From: Desulfobacterium sp.
GTDB taxonomy: Bacteria; Desulfobacterota; Desulfobacteria; Desulfobacterales; Desulfobacteraceae
Assembly: GCA_030145245.1 (NCBI GenBank)
Contig: JAQYWC010000074.1
Location: 62,001 to 126,000 of the forward strand
Reading direction: 5' to 3'
Length of the DNA stretch: 64,000 bases
Below the pieces are notes generated by a model. The model made no database searches and was not told the DNA's origin. It worked only from the letters and a program-made list of their open reading frames with translations. A program made the translations under genes and the position numbers. The first letter of the stretch is position 1, and the number at the start of each line of letters is the position of its first letter. This document shows, in pieces, positions 1-8,469 of the stretch.

Positions 1-317
1 CCAAATACCATGATGTGGTGCGGATCATCCAGGACCTTGCCGGCGGCCTCCTTGTCACGGCCCCCACCTACAAGGATTTCAAGCACCCGGATCTCCATGA
101 CGACATTAAAAAGTACCTGGGCGGCAACAGCGCCGTCTCCACCGAGAAACGGCTCAGGATGTTTGACCTGATCCGCAGGCTCACCTCGGACGATCTTGAA
201 ACCATCGCCCTCCATGGCGAAGGCTCTCCCTTTGGCCAGAGAATGACAGTGCTCATGGAGGCCCGGCACATCATCAAAAAATGCAAGAAAATCGCTGAAG
301 AGCTGGCCGAGGTATGA
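1..317 (+). CDS. 4-hydroxybutyryl-CoA dehydratase / vinylacetyl-CoA isomerase family, C-terminal end (partial)
   Basis: The reading frame is open from the window edge (first full codon at base 3) and ends at TGA 317, so the 5' part is missing. About 105 residues are visible. The stretch DVVRIIQDLAGGLLVTAP, then KDFKHP, KKYLGG and STEKRLRM, is the pattern I recognise from the C-terminal end of AbfD-type flavin/4Fe-4S enzymes (4-hydroxyphenylacetate 3-hydroxylase superfamily), which dehydrate 4-hydroxybutyryl-CoA to crotonyl-CoA. The Fe-S and flavin ligands would lie upstream of the window and cannot be checked. A GC-rich hairpin follows at 324-353. The family call is fairly sure; exact substrate is inference. 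Confidence 0.78.
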   Translation, partial: KYHDVVRIIQDLAGGLLVTAPTYKDFKHPDLHDDIKKYLGGNSAVSTEKRLRMFDLIRRLTSDDLETIALHGEGSPFGQRMTVLMEARHIIKKCKKIAEELAEV

Positions 318-323
318 CCCAGG

Positions 324-353
324 ATCCCGGGCGGTCCCCCAACCGCCCGGGAT
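324..353 (+). terminator. GC-rich hairpin after the dehydratase gene
   Basis: A perfect 11-bp inverted repeat (ATCCCGGGCGG at 324-334, CCGCCCGGGAT at 343-353) with an 8-nt loop begins 6 nt after the stop codon. There is no T-run, so it is either a factor-assisted terminator or an RNA-stabilising hairpin. Confidence 0.5.
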
Positions 354-540
354 GCGCCACCGGCAGAGGCACCCATCAGAAAGAGATGAACCCAGAATCC
401 AGGGCCCGGCGCAATCTGGCCGCAGCCATCATTGAACCGTCACAAATAGAAAGAGATCCCAAGGTAAGGTCTGCCATATGCAGACCCGTCTGCTTAAAAA
501 ATTCTCTATCATCGTAAGACACAACGAAAAGGAGAGAAAC

Positions 541-1893
541 ATGAAGCTAAAGAGACCACTTGGATGTTTATTGGCGACCGCTTTCTTTTCAATCTTCGTG
601 GCAGCATCCATCTGCCATGGCGCAGCCTTTGCCCTTCTTGAATGGAGCGCCAGGGGAGAATCCCTGGGGGCCGGCATGGTGGCCCGGGCCGACGATCCTT
701 CGGCCGTGGCGTACAACCCAGCTGGCATTACCCAGCTGGACGGATACAATATCCAGACAACCAGCACCATGGTAACGGTACAGAGCACGGTGGATACACG
801 AAACGTCTACGACGGTTCCTGGGAGAGCAATTCAAATGACCGTGAGTACCATATTCTGCCCACCGCTTTTATCACGGCCCAGGTGAGTGATAAACTGTAC
901 ATGGGTTTTGGCACCTTCACCCGGTTCGGCCTGGGGGTCAGCTGGGACGAGGAATGGCCCGGCCGCTACAGCACCACCAGCGCCGAACTCAAATGTTTTT
1001 CAGGCAACGGCAGCCTTGCCTACAAGGTCACCGACTCTTTTTCCGTGGCTGCCGGAGTCGAAGTCATCACTGCGGATGTCACCCTGGAGAACACCCTGGA
1101 TGCCACCCGGGTCTTCCACGCCACGGGCCAGGCAGACGCGCTTGCGGCCATGGGGGTTTCCACAACGGTCAATGATCCCAACACCAACCTTCTGGATGTA
1201 AACCACAGGCTGGAGGGAGATGCCACGGAAATGGCCTATAACCTGGCCCTTCACTACAAACCCTCCGACCAAATCTCCATGGGCGTCTCCTACCGCAGCC
1301 GGGTAACATTCAAGGCAGACGGCAAGGCCAGCTTTGAGAAATCCCCCACCGTGGAAGCCTTGCCCCTTCCCGACTACCTATACTCCACCACGGGGTTCAA
1401 GTCGGAAATAACGGTTCCGGACATGCTCTTTACCGGCATCATGTACAGACCCAGAAAGGATCTGACCCTGGAGTTCACCACCCTCTGGACCAACTTCAGC
1501 GTCTACAAAGAGCTGGAGTTCAACTATGACACCCCTGCCATCGGGGTGGACACGGCAACCATGATAAAGAACTATAGCGATACATGGCGGCTGGGGCTGA
1601 GCGCAGAGTGGAATGTGAACCCGCAACTGGCCCTCAGGGCGGCCTATGTGTATGATGAGTCCCCCATTGACAAGGATCACACCGACTACCTCTGCCTGGA
1701 CAATGACCGCAACATGTTCAGTTTTGGCGCAGGGTATAAAAGGAACCGGTTTGAATGCGACTTTGGATACATGTACATTCTGTTTGATGATATCGATACC
1801 GGTTCCCGGCAGGCCCAGGACGGATTTCTGCAGACAAACTACCGGGATGCCGATGCCCACATCCTTGGCATAAACGTCTCCTATACCTTTTAA
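541..1893 (+). CDS. FadL/OmpP1/TodX-family outer-membrane protein
   Basis: Predicted 450-residue outer-membrane beta barrel of the FadL family, which lets hydrophobic compounds (long-chain fatty acids, aromatics) cross the outer membrane. Residues 1-27 form a signal peptide ending near HG/AAF. The mature N-terminus carries the family pattern: ARGESLGAGMVARADDP followed by the NPAG signature at about 59-62. Alternating strands run to a C-terminal phenylalanine (SYTF), typical of BAM-assembled barrels. The frame is open from 478, but the ATG at 541 is preceded by AGGAGAG and starts the signal peptide, so I chose it. It stands alone between a dehydratase and fdhD. The ligand cannot be read from sequence. 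Confidence 0.85.
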   Translation: MKLKRPLGCLLATAFFSIFVAASICHGAAFALLEWSARGESLGAGMVARADDPSAVAYNPAGITQLDGYNIQTTSTMVTVQSTVDTRNVYDGSWESNSNDREYHILPTAFITAQVSDKLYMGFGTFTRFGLGVSWDEEWPGRYSTTSAELKCFSGNGSLAYKVTDSFSVAAGVEVITADVTLENTLDATRVFHATGQADALAAMGVSTTVNDPNTNLLDVNHRLEGDATEMAYNLALHYKPSDQISMGVSYRSRVTFKADGKASFEKSPTVEALPLPDYLYSTTGFKSEITVPDMLFTGIMYRPRKDLTLEFTTLWTNFSVYKELEFNYDTPAIGVDTATMIKNYSDTWRLGLSAEWNVNPQLALRAAYVYDESPIDKDHTDYLCLDNDRNMFSFGAGYKRNRFECDFGYMYILFDDIDTGSRQAQDGFLQTNYRDADAHILGINVSYTF

Positions 1894-1972
1894 GAGATAT
1901 TTTGGATGTCTTTTTTTCTCCAGGTCAAGTAAAGTAGGGACACGTCCATACCATAGGAGCTTTAAACATAAC

Positions 1973-2830
1973 ATGACCCGGAAAGAGAAGAGCAGACACA
2001 CCATGACAGAGCGTATGAAGTTTGACAGAATGCTGGAGCCAGGGGTTGCCCATTACTACCTTCCAAGCGAGATAAAAGAAACAGACATGGAACTGATAAG
2101 GGAGGAGCCCCTGGCCATCAACATCCAGGGAAAGAACCATGCAACGGTCATGCGTACCCCCGGGGATGAACGGGCCCATGCCGCAGGGTTCTGCCTGGCC
2201 GAAGGGATCATCGATCATCCCGATGATATCCGGGACATCGCCCTGTGTGACGGGGAGGATTCCAATGTGGCGGCCGTGATGCTCACCCCCAGTCGGCTTG
2301 AACGGGTACAAACCATCCTTGAAGGCAAAAGCTATATGAGCCAGACAAGCTGCGGCATCTGCGGACGGGAGATCATCGATGATCTGGGTGAGATCCTTAC
2401 GGCGCCCGGGAAAAAGGTCCAAATCTCCTTTGGGGAAGCAATGGCCGCCGTGTCTGAACTGAAAACCGTTCAAAAGCTGAGAAAACGGTGCTTCGCCTCC
2501 CATGCCGTGGCCATCTTCAACCCCGATCTTAAAATGATATCCAGTGCTGAGGATGCGGGCCGGCACAACGCCCTGGACAAGGCAGTGGGCAGGCTGTTCC
2601 TCGAAGCAAGGCTTTCCGAAGCCGCTGTTACTGTGCTGTCGTCACGGGCCAGCTACGAAATGATCCAGAAGAGCGCCCGGGCCGGCATGGAGGTGGTGAT
2701 CAGCATGTCCCGGCCCACAGCCCTGGCCCTGGACCTGGCAAAACGCCTGGGAATGACCCTGACATCGGTCCGGGACGACGGTCTTTACGTTTACACGGGC
2801 AAAGAGCGCATCACCTGGAAGAAGCAGTAG
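1973..2830 (+). CDS. fdhD: FdhD, formate dehydrogenase accessory sulfurtransferase
   Basis: FdhD moves sulfur from a cysteine desulfurase to the molybdenum or tungsten bis-MGD cofactor of formate dehydrogenases, which are inactive without it. The protein (285 aa) has the family order: REEPLAINIQG near the N-terminus, RTPGDERAHAAGFCLAEGII, the essential Cys loop TSCGICGRE, then SAEDAGRHNALDK and a C-terminal SRASYEM segment. Both Cys of CGIC are present. The start is uncertain: ATG 1973 has AGGAG 14 nt upstream, while ATG 2003 (275 aa) lies closer to the family start but has a weak ribosome site. No formate dehydrogenase gene is adjacent. Confidence 0.93.
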   Translation: MTRKEKSRHTMTERMKFDRMLEPGVAHYYLPSEIKETDMELIREEPLAINIQGKNHATVMRTPGDERAHAAGFCLAEGIIDHPDDIRDIALCDGEDSNVAAVMLTPSRLERVQTILEGKSYMSQTSCGICGREIIDDLGEILTAPGKKVQISFGEAMAAVSELKTVQKLRKRCFASHAVAIFNPDLKMISSAEDAGRHNALDKAVGRLFLEARLSEAAVTVLSSRASYEMIQKSARAGMEVVISMSRPTALALDLAKRLGMTLTSVRDDGLYVYTGKERITWKKQ

Positions 2831-2884
2831 TCACAGAGTGCTGTGGGCAATCCCATGGCACATTCCCCCATTTACAGGAAGAGT

Positions 2885-4270
2885 TCAGGGAAACAGTTTG
2901 CCTGGATTAAGGATGTTATTCGGGTCAAACAGCTGTTTCATTCCCCGCTGAAGGGCAAGGCTGGTTTCCGAGAGTTCCATTGCGATGAACTCCTTTTTGG
3001 CAAGACCAATCCCGTGCTCTCCTGAGATGGTGCCGCCAAGGTCCAGCACCAGCTGGAGCAAGGCCCGCACCCCCTGGTTCACCAGGGGAATATTATCGCG
3101 GTTTTGGGCCGTGACGTTCAGATGGATGTTCCCGTCCCCGGCATGGCCGAATGCGAAAATCTCAAGCTTGTATCGCGCTTCAAACCCGGGCAATTGGTTC
3201 ACAAGACCGGCAATGGCCGACAGGGGAACCGCCACATCCTCGGACACGTAGAGGGGGGCGTAATCGTGGATCCTGAGGGAGACCTGGCGCCGCACCTCCC
3301 AGATCTTCTCCCGCTCGGCGTCATGGGGGGCCGGAATGATATGAAAGGCGCCCATGGCGGTGCACAGCCCTGCAATATCCCGGATCTCCTCCTGGATTCG
3401 GTCCTTGTTTCCATCGATCTCGATGATGAGAACGGAGGGTTTGCCCTGGGGCAGGGCCACGGGCAGCATCTCCCCCACAAGGTCCAGACAGCGGTGGTCC
3501 ATGAACTCGATGGCGCTGGGAAGATGGCCTTTGGCCATCACGGTGGATACCGTTTCCATGGCCGTGACCATATCATGGAAGACCGCCATGATACAGGTTG
3601 CGGCCGGAACCGCGGGTATGAGCTTCAGGGTCAGGGCGGTGATGATGCCAAGGGTGCCCTCGGCCCCCACCAGCAGGTTGGTCAGATCGTACCCCACCAC
3701 CCCTTTACGGGTCTTGACCCCGGTCTGTATGATCTCTCCCGTGGGCAGCACAGCCTCAAGTCCCAGGATATAATCCCGGGTGGTCCCGTACTTGACACAG
3801 GCGGGCCCGCCAGCATCGGTTGCCGCATTGCCGCCAATGGTGCTTTTATCCATGCCCGCCGGATCCGGGGGATAGAACAGCCCCTTTTCCGCGGCAGCAT
3901 CCCTCACATCCTGGCTGATGGCGCCTGCCTCCACCTCCATGATGAAGTTGCGGGTATCAATGGTCCGTATCCGGTTCATCCCCTCAAGGGAGAGAACCAC
4001 CCCGCCGAAATGGGCCAGGCAGGCCCCGGCAAGGCCACTGCCACCGCCCCTGGGGGTCAGGGGAAAGTTGTGTTTATTGGCAAGGCATACCAGGGCCGCA
4101 ACCTCCCGGGTGGTTTTCGGTATGACCACCATCTCGGGCACAAACCGCAACTCTGAGGCATCCTTGTTGTAACCGGAGAGAATTTCCGGATCGGTCACCA
4201 CCGTGCCCGTATCCAGGGCAGCGATGATCCCGGCCCGGAGGCTGTCGGTGATCCTTGTGTAGTTCTTCAT
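2885..4270 (-). CDS. glcD: FAD-linked oxidase, GlcD/D-lactate dehydrogenase type
   Basis: A 461-residue flavoprotein of the GlcD/DLD group that oxidises 2-hydroxy acids such as glycolate or D-lactate. The N-terminal FAD_binding_4 domain (about 35-175) shows PRGGGSGLAG and the PPDPAGMDKSTIGGN loop; the C-terminal FAD-oxidase_C domain (about 215-458) carries FAFGHAGDGNIH and SGEHGIG, which contain the flavin-domain histidines. The frame is open to 4303, but ATG 4270 is chosen since the longer version overlaps the permease gene ending at 4275. It is the last gene of the ABC-transporter unit, so the imported compound may be its substrate or a precursor (inference). No GlcE/GlcF iron-sulfur partner is adjacent. 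Confidence 0.88.
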   Translation of the reverse strand: MKNYTRITDSLRAGIIAALDTGTVVTDPEILSGYNKDASELRFVPEMVVIPKTTREVAALVCLANKHNFPLTPRGGGSGLAGACLAHFGGVVLSLEGMNRIRTIDTRNFIMEVEAGAISQDVRDAAAEKGLFYPPDPAGMDKSTIGGNAATDAGGPACVKYGTTRDYILGLEAVLPTGEIIQTGVKTRKGVVGYDLTNLLVGAEGTLGIITALTLKLIPAVPAATCIMAVFHDMVTAMETVSTVMAKGHLPSAIEFMDHRCLDLVGEMLPVALPQGKPSVLIIEIDGNKDRIQEEIRDIAGLCTAMGAFHIIPAPHDAEREKIWEVRRQVSLRIHDYAPLYVSEDVAVPLSAIAGLVNQLPGFEARYKLEIFAFGHAGDGNIHLNVTAQNRDNIPLVNQGVRALLQLVLDLGGTISGEHGIGLAKKEFIAMELSETSLALQRGMKQLFDPNNILNPGKLFP

Positions 4271-4274
4271 GGGG

Positions 4275-4940
4275 TTACACACTTCCAAAGCCCGGCACCT
4301 CAAGCGCCTTTTCGGTTTTCCTCAGGATAATCTTTGCAACGGAAACCAGGATGAGATAGTAGAATCCGATCACGAGAAACACCTCGGTGAACCGGAAATA
4401 CTCGGTGGCAATGGTCTTGCCCTCCCCGGTCAGCTCCATGAAAGTAACGATGTAGGCAAGGGAGGAGTACTTGATAAGATAGATGATCTCGTTACCGCAC
4501 CCGGGCAGGGCCCGGCGCATGGCCTGGGGAATGATCACCCAGAAAATGGTCTGCAGCCTTGTGAATCCCAGGGCCTGGGCACCCAGATACTGGTTTCTCT
4601 TGATGGAGAGAAGGGCTCCCCTGACATATTCCGACTGGTAGGCGCCGGAGCAGAGCATGAAACCTGTCACAGCAGCCCAGTAGGGCGTCAGGTAAATGCC
4701 CACATTGGGCAGCCCGAAATAGAGTACAAAGAGCTGAACCACCAGGGGCGTGCCCCTGAACAGGGCGGCATACCCGTCCCCGATCCGGATCACCAGGGAA
4801 TTGCCAAAAGCCCTGAGGGCACCTGCGACAATGCCGATGATCAACCCGCCAAGGGCAGATGGAATGATGAGCATGACGCTCATGAGAAGGCCCCGGTTAA
4901 GGCCGGTGACAAGCTCCCGGAAAAACGCCATATCGTCCAC
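4275..4940 (-). CDS. Amino-acid ABC transporter permease (second permease)
   Basis: A polar-amino-acid-type (HisMQ/GlnP) inner-membrane permease of 221 residues with about five hydrophobic spans. The EAA loop that docks the ATPase reads QALGFTRLQTIFWVIIPQA. A GTG start at 4940 lies 2 nt beyond the ATPase stop with GGAGAG in front; ATG 4931 (MAFFREL) is the alternative. It is the second permease of the unit (the first is at 5710-6387), so the importer is probably a heterodimeric-membrane type. It ends 4 nt before glcD begins. Confidence 0.88.
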   Translation of the reverse strand: MDDMAFFRELVTGLNRGLLMSVMLIIPSALGGLIIGIVAGALRAFGNSLVIRIGDGYAALFRGTPLVVQLFVLYFGLPNVGIYLTPYWAAVTGFMLCSGAYQSEYVRGALLSIKRNQYLGAQALGFTRLQTIFWVIIPQAMRRALPGCGNEIIYLIKYSSLAYIVTFMELTGEGKTIATEYFRFTEVFLVIGFYYLILVSVAKIILRKTEKALEVPGFGSV

Positions 4941-4942
4941 GA

Positions 4943-5707
4943 TCAGCTCTCCTCTCCTGCAATTTCGTTGAGCTTATCGCAAAATCCCTGGCTCAGGGTG
5001 CCGCATCCTTTGCCCAACAACTCGTCCGGGGTTCCCCGCTCAGCGATCAGGCCGTCCTTCATGAAAAGGATCTCGTCGGCCAGGTTGCGGATCAGGCTGA
5101 TCTGGTGGGTCGCCATGATCATGGTCATCCCCTTATGGGCCAGGCTGCGGATCACTGCCACCACCTCCCCTACAAGTTCGGGGTCAAGGGCGGAGGTGGG
5201 CTCGTCCAGAAGAAGCACCTTGGGATCCATGGCAAGGGCCCGTGCAATGGCAACCCGCTGCTTCTGGCCGCCGGACAGCTCAGCCGGATAAAGATGGCCC
5301 TTATCGCCAAGCCCCACCTGGTCAAGCTCAGTCATGGCCCGTTCCCTGGCCTGTTGCTTGCTCATCTTCTTGACCTTGCAAAGGGCGATGATGATATTGT
5401 CCAGGGCCGTGAGGTGGTCAAACAGGTTAAAGTCCTGGAAGATCATCCCCACCTGCTGGCGAAAGGCGTAAAGTTCCTTGCTCTTCTGGATATTCACGAC
5501 GCCGCCGTTGAACCAGATGGTCCCGGAATCAGGCGTCACAAGGCAATTAAGGCACTGTAAAAGGGTACTCTTGCCACCGCCGGAAGGACCGATGAGAATC
5601 TTGATGGCCCCCTTGGGCAGCTCCAGTCCAACCCCCTTGAGGATCTCGGCGCTGCCAAATGATTTGGTGATATTTTCAACTTTTAGGATGGGTTCTGAAC
5701 GACTCAT
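4943..5707 (-). CDS. Amino-acid ABC transporter ATP-binding protein
   Basis: A 254-residue cytoplasmic ATPase of the GlnQ/HisP type that powers the neighbouring permeases. Walker A is GPSGGGKST at 40-48, the signature LSGGQKQRVAIARAL starts at 144, Walker B LLLDEP is at 165-170, followed by the D-loop SALD and the switch histidine in MATHQ. The frame is open to 5785, but ATG 5707 sits 2 nt after the upstream permease stop and starts the normal N-terminus (MSRSEPILKVENITKSF). Order in the transcript: binding protein, permease, ATPase, permease, glcD. Confidence 0.95.
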   Translation of the reverse strand: MSRSEPILKVENITKSFGSAEILKGVGLELPKGAIKILIGPSGGGKSTLLQCLNCLVTPDSGTIWFNGGVVNIQKSKELYAFRQQVGMIFQDFNLFDHLTALDNIIIALCKVKKMSKQQARERAMTELDQVGLGDKGHLYPAELSGGQKQRVAIARALAMDPKVLLLDEPTSALDPELVGEVVAVIRSLAHKGMTMIMATHQISLIRNLADEILFMKDGLIAERGTPDELLGKGCGTLSQGFCDKLNEIAGEES

Positions 5708-5709
5708 TG

Positions 5710-6387
5710 TTAATTTCCCTGGTGCGAATAGCCCGGTATCCGGACCTTGTTTTCCAGCGCCCTCAATCCCTTGACGCCCGACCATGTCAGGACGAAATAG
5801 ATGAGACCTGCGGTGATGTAGAGGGGAAGGTGCTGGTATGTTCTTGAAGCGACAAACTGGGTCCTTGCCATGATTTCAGGTGCGCCGATCACAAAGGCCA
5901 GGGCCGAATCCTTGAGAATAATGGAAAACTCGTTGGACCATGCCGGAATGGAGATGCGAAGCACCTGGGGCAGAATGATGTTGGTGATGGCCTGGACATT
6001 ACTCATGCCAAGGGCATTGGCCGCCTTGAACTGCCCCTGGGGAATGGAAAGCATCGCCCCCCTGAAGATGTTTGCCTGGTAGGCGGCCGTGGTCATGCCA
6101 AGGACAATGGTCACGGCGGTAATGGCAGTAAAGTTAAGCCCGAGAAAATTAAACAGGCCAAAATAAAAAAGGAATAAAAGGACCAGCACCGGGACGCCCT
6201 GGAAGAACCAGATATAGAACCCGACCACCAGGCGCACCCATTTACGGCCATAGACCATGCCGCAGGCCATTAAAAGCCCCAGGGCAAGGCCGATCAGCAT
6301 GGCGCCCACGACAATGACCCCGGTGGCAAACGATCCCTTCAGCAGATAGGGGAGGGCATCTTTTATAACAGAAAGACTTTCAAGCAT
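5710..6387 (-). CDS. Amino-acid ABC transporter permease (first permease)
   Basis: A 225-residue inner-membrane permease of the HisMQ/GlnP family. Hydrophobic spans start near residues 17, 50 and 85, and the EAA docking loop is ANALGMSNVQAITNIILPQV. It is separated from the binding-protein gene by 57 nt that hold a strong hairpin (6405-6441), and runs into the ATPase gene with a 2-nt gap. Substrate class (polar amino acid or related) follows from the family, not from residues I can point to. Confidence 0.9.
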   Translation of the reverse strand: MLESLSVIKDALPYLLKGSFATGVIVVGAMLIGLALGLLMACGMVYGRKWVRLVVGFYIWFFQGVPVLVLLFLFYFGLFNFLGLNFTAITAVTIVLGMTTAAYQANIFRGAMLSIPQGQFKAANALGMSNVQAITNIILPQVLRISIPAWSNEFSIILKDSALAFVIGAPEIMARTQFVASRTYQHLPLYITAGLIYFVLTWSGVKGLRALENKVRIPGYSHQGN

Positions 6388-6404
6388 TGGTTAGACCAGA
6401 CACA

Positions 6405-6441
6405 AAAAAGGCGGGAACACCTTTGGCATCCCCGCCTTTTT
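6405..6441 (-). terminator. Intercistronic hairpin between binding protein and permease
   Basis: AAAAAGGCGGG (6405-6415) pairs perfectly with CCCGCCTTTTT (6431-6441) around a 15-nt loop. Read on the minus strand it follows the binding-protein stop at 6445 directly and ends in a T-run, so it looks like a rho-independent terminator that is partly read through. It would give more binding protein than membrane components. Confidence 0.8.
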
Positions 6442-6444
6442 CAT

Positions 6445-7197
6445 CTATTTCAGGTTATACTTTACGGCAAGTTCATCCCAGTAGGGAGTTGCCATCAGTT
6501 TCTTAAGGCTTTTGTTGATCTGCTCGAGCAGCTCGGTATCGCCCTTGCGAACGGCATACCCGAAATCTTCAGCATGCATGCCGAAGTTGCCGAGGATCTT
6601 AACATTTTTCTTGGCAACAGCATCGTGGGCCGGGGCATCATCCATGGCAGCGGCGACGATCCTGCCGTTGAGGACATCCTCGACAGCCAGGGGGGAGGAG
6701 CTGTAGTAGCTGAGCTTGAAGTTCCATCCACGGGTCTCGGCCTCGGCCTTGAGCCACTTGGCCTCACTGGTTCCCTGCTGTACGCCCACTTTATTTTTAC
6801 CGGTCATGAGATCCGCCATGGTCAGCGCAGAGTCTTTCTTTACCACCATTACCTGGTCGATCTTCCAGTAGGGGATGGTGAAGTTAACCTTTTTGGCGCG
6901 GTCCGGGGTGATGCTCATGCCGGAGGCGATGACATCGATCTTTTTTGTCATGAGACTTGTGATAATACCATCCCAGTCAATGGCCTTATGCTCCACCTCA
7001 AGTCCCAGATCCTTTGCGACCCACTCCATGGCCTCCACATCAAAGCCTGCGGGATTTCCGGTCTTATCGATATAAGCAAAGGGAGGAAAGTTTGCATCGA
7101 TTCCGTTGACGATCTTCTTGCCCGCAAATGCGGGAGTAGTACCCGCCGCAATCAGAGCAACAGCAGCCACAAGCCAAATGAAATTTCTCTTCAACAT
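6445..7197 (-). CDS. Periplasmic amino-acid-binding protein (SBP family 3)
   Basis: The 250-residue binding protein of the importer encoded downstream. A signal peptide (1-25, ending TTPAFA) precedes an SBP_bac_3 fold: GIDANFPPFAYIDKTGNPAGFDVE, DGIITSLMTKKIDVIASGMSITPDR, then IPYWKIDQVMVVKK. This is the family-3 layout, where the Arg of TPDR contacts the alpha-carboxylate of amino acids. First gene of a five-gene minus-strand unit. The preceding 340 nt hold a recognisable promoter at 7255-7283. Confidence 0.92.
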   Translation of the reverse strand: MLKRNFIWLVAAVALIAAGTTPAFAGKKIVNGIDANFPPFAYIDKTGNPAGFDVEAMEWVAKDLGLEVEHKAIDWDGIITSLMTKKIDVIASGMSITPDRAKKVNFTIPYWKIDQVMVVKKDSALTMADLMTGKNKVGVQQGTSEAKWLKAEAETRGWNFKLSYYSSSPLAVEDVLNGRIVAAAMDDAPAHDAVAKKNVKILGNFGMHAEDFGYAVRKGDTELLEQINKSLKKLMATPYWDELAVKYNLK

Positions 7198-7254
7198 TGT
7201 CCGTTTCCTTTCATTGTTTTTAGGGTTGAACTATCCTTATCCATAAAACAACAC

Positions 7255-7283
7255 AATAGAAACTGTTTTCCGCAGAATGTCAA
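7255..7283 (-). promoter_or_regulatory. Probable sigma-70-type promoter of the ABC importer unit
   Basis: On the minus strand TTGACA (7278-7283) and TCTATT (7255-7260) are 17 nt apart, about 58 nt ahead of the binding-protein start. Confidence 0.45.
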
Positions 7284-7537
7284 GAATTATCCAGATTTAC
7301 AGCCACTTTTATCCAAGGATCAATCCAGACTGAATCGTGGAACCGGGGAGATCATTCGCCCGGGTTCCGGCACAGGTGACATCCGTTGCCGTACAGCGAT
7401 ATTTTATATCAAAAATAATGCCCCCACGCTAGCACAGATCCATCATTGTTGTTGCATTTTCCCCGTCATTCACCTAAATAGGCCCAGCCAGCGATAACAA
7501 AAATCCGGACAGGAGTAGAACAGGAGAAAAAGAGATC
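7284..7537. other. Intergenic region between divergent units
   Basis: Together with 7198-7283 this is a 340-nt gap between the importer and the EamA gene. A palindromic AT stretch GATATTTTATATC lies near 7400. I see no further gene, tRNA or clear plus-strand promoter. Confidence 0.4.
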
Positions 7538-8455
7538 ATGTGTTTAAACCAGAAAACCCGGGGGCTCATCCTCATCGTTCTGTCGGCAGCGAGCTTCGGC
7601 CTGGTCCCCTTGTGCGCCAAGATCGCCTATGCCAACGGGCTCACCCCCTACTCCTTTATCCTGTTTCGATCCATCATCGCCGCAGGAGCCCTCTTTGCCC
7701 TGTTAAAGCAAAGGGGGACCGGCCTTACGGTCAAACCCGGCCACCTGGCCACCCTGTTCAAGGCAAGCTTTTTCGGGTATTGCATGATGATGATCACCCT
7801 GTACGTCTCCTACAATTACATGGCATCCGGGGTGGCCACCACCGTCCATTTTGTCTACCCCGTGGCCACCATGACAGGGGCGGTGCTCTTCCATGGGCAA
7901 AGAACAAATTCCCAGAAAATCGCGGCGCTCCTGGTCTCGCTGCTGGGCATCTATTTCCTTGTAGGAGCCGGTGGCTCAGCCGGGTTCAGCATGAAAGGGG
8001 CAAGCCTTGCCTTTGTCTCGGGCCTGTTCTACGCCTACTACATCCTGACGGTCTCCTACTCGGAAATAAAGGGGTTGAACTCGTTTGTCCTGGTGTTTTA
8101 CGTCTCGCTGTTCAATGCCCTGACCCTGTTCATCATCTGCATCTTCACAGGCCAGCTGAATCTTGATTTCAACGCGACGGCCCTGTTCAGTGTCCTTATG
8201 ATCACCCTTGCGGTGAACATCGTGGGCATGGTGGCTCTCCAGGAAGGACTGAAGGTGATCAACCCCTCAACCGCCACCATCCTGAGCACATTCGAACCCC
8301 TGACAAGCCTGGTGATCGGGGTGGCACTGCTCAACGAGACGGTCTCATGGCACCATGGTGCCGGCAGCGTGTTGATATTGATCTCGGTGGTGTGGGTGGC
8401 ATTGTCGGAAAAGAAGCTCTCCAGGGACCTGGAGAGCCTGGAACAGGGAAATTAG
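7538..8455 (+). CDS. EamA/DMT-superfamily transporter
   Basis: A 305-residue inner-membrane protein with two EamA repeats, about ten hydrophobic segments, of the drug/metabolite transporter superfamily. Members export amino acids, nucleobases or other metabolites. Repeat 1 starts at about residue 9 (GLILIVLSAASFGLVPL) with the conserved FILFRSIIAA; repeat 2 ends with ATILSTFEPLTSLVIGVALLNE, the typical last-helix pair. The SD region is weak (AGGAGAAAAAGAGATC before ATG 7538). Gene order suggests no fixed partner; substrate unknown. Confidence 0.88.
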   Translation: MCLNQKTRGLILIVLSAASFGLVPLCAKIAYANGLTPYSFILFRSIIAAGALFALLKQRGTGLTVKPGHLATLFKASFFGYCMMMITLYVSYNYMASGVATTVHFVYPVATMTGAVLFHGQRTNSQKIAALLVSLLGIYFLVGAGGSAGFSMKGASLAFVSGLFYAYYILTVSYSEIKGLNSFVLVFYVSLFNALTLFIICIFTGQLNLDFNATALFSVLMITLAVNIVGMVALQEGLKVINPSTATILSTFEPLTSLVIGVALLNETVSWHHGAGSVLILISVVWVALSEKKLSRDLESLEQGN

Positions 8456-8469
8456 GCCTTGAAGGTGCC

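Noticed and set aside
314-517. 67-codon frame after the dehydratase gene
   Set aside because: Starts inside the previous gene, runs through the GC hairpin, has no ribosome site and an arginine/proline-rich translation.
3104-4156. Long plus-strand open frame opposite glcD
   Set aside because: It is the complement of a well-supported flavoprotein gene; its translation has no recognisable domain and no ribosome site.
4269-5291. Plus-strand open frame of 340 codons opposite the ABC genes
   Set aside because: Runs across two genes on the other strand and their junction; a shadow frame of GC-rich coding DNA.
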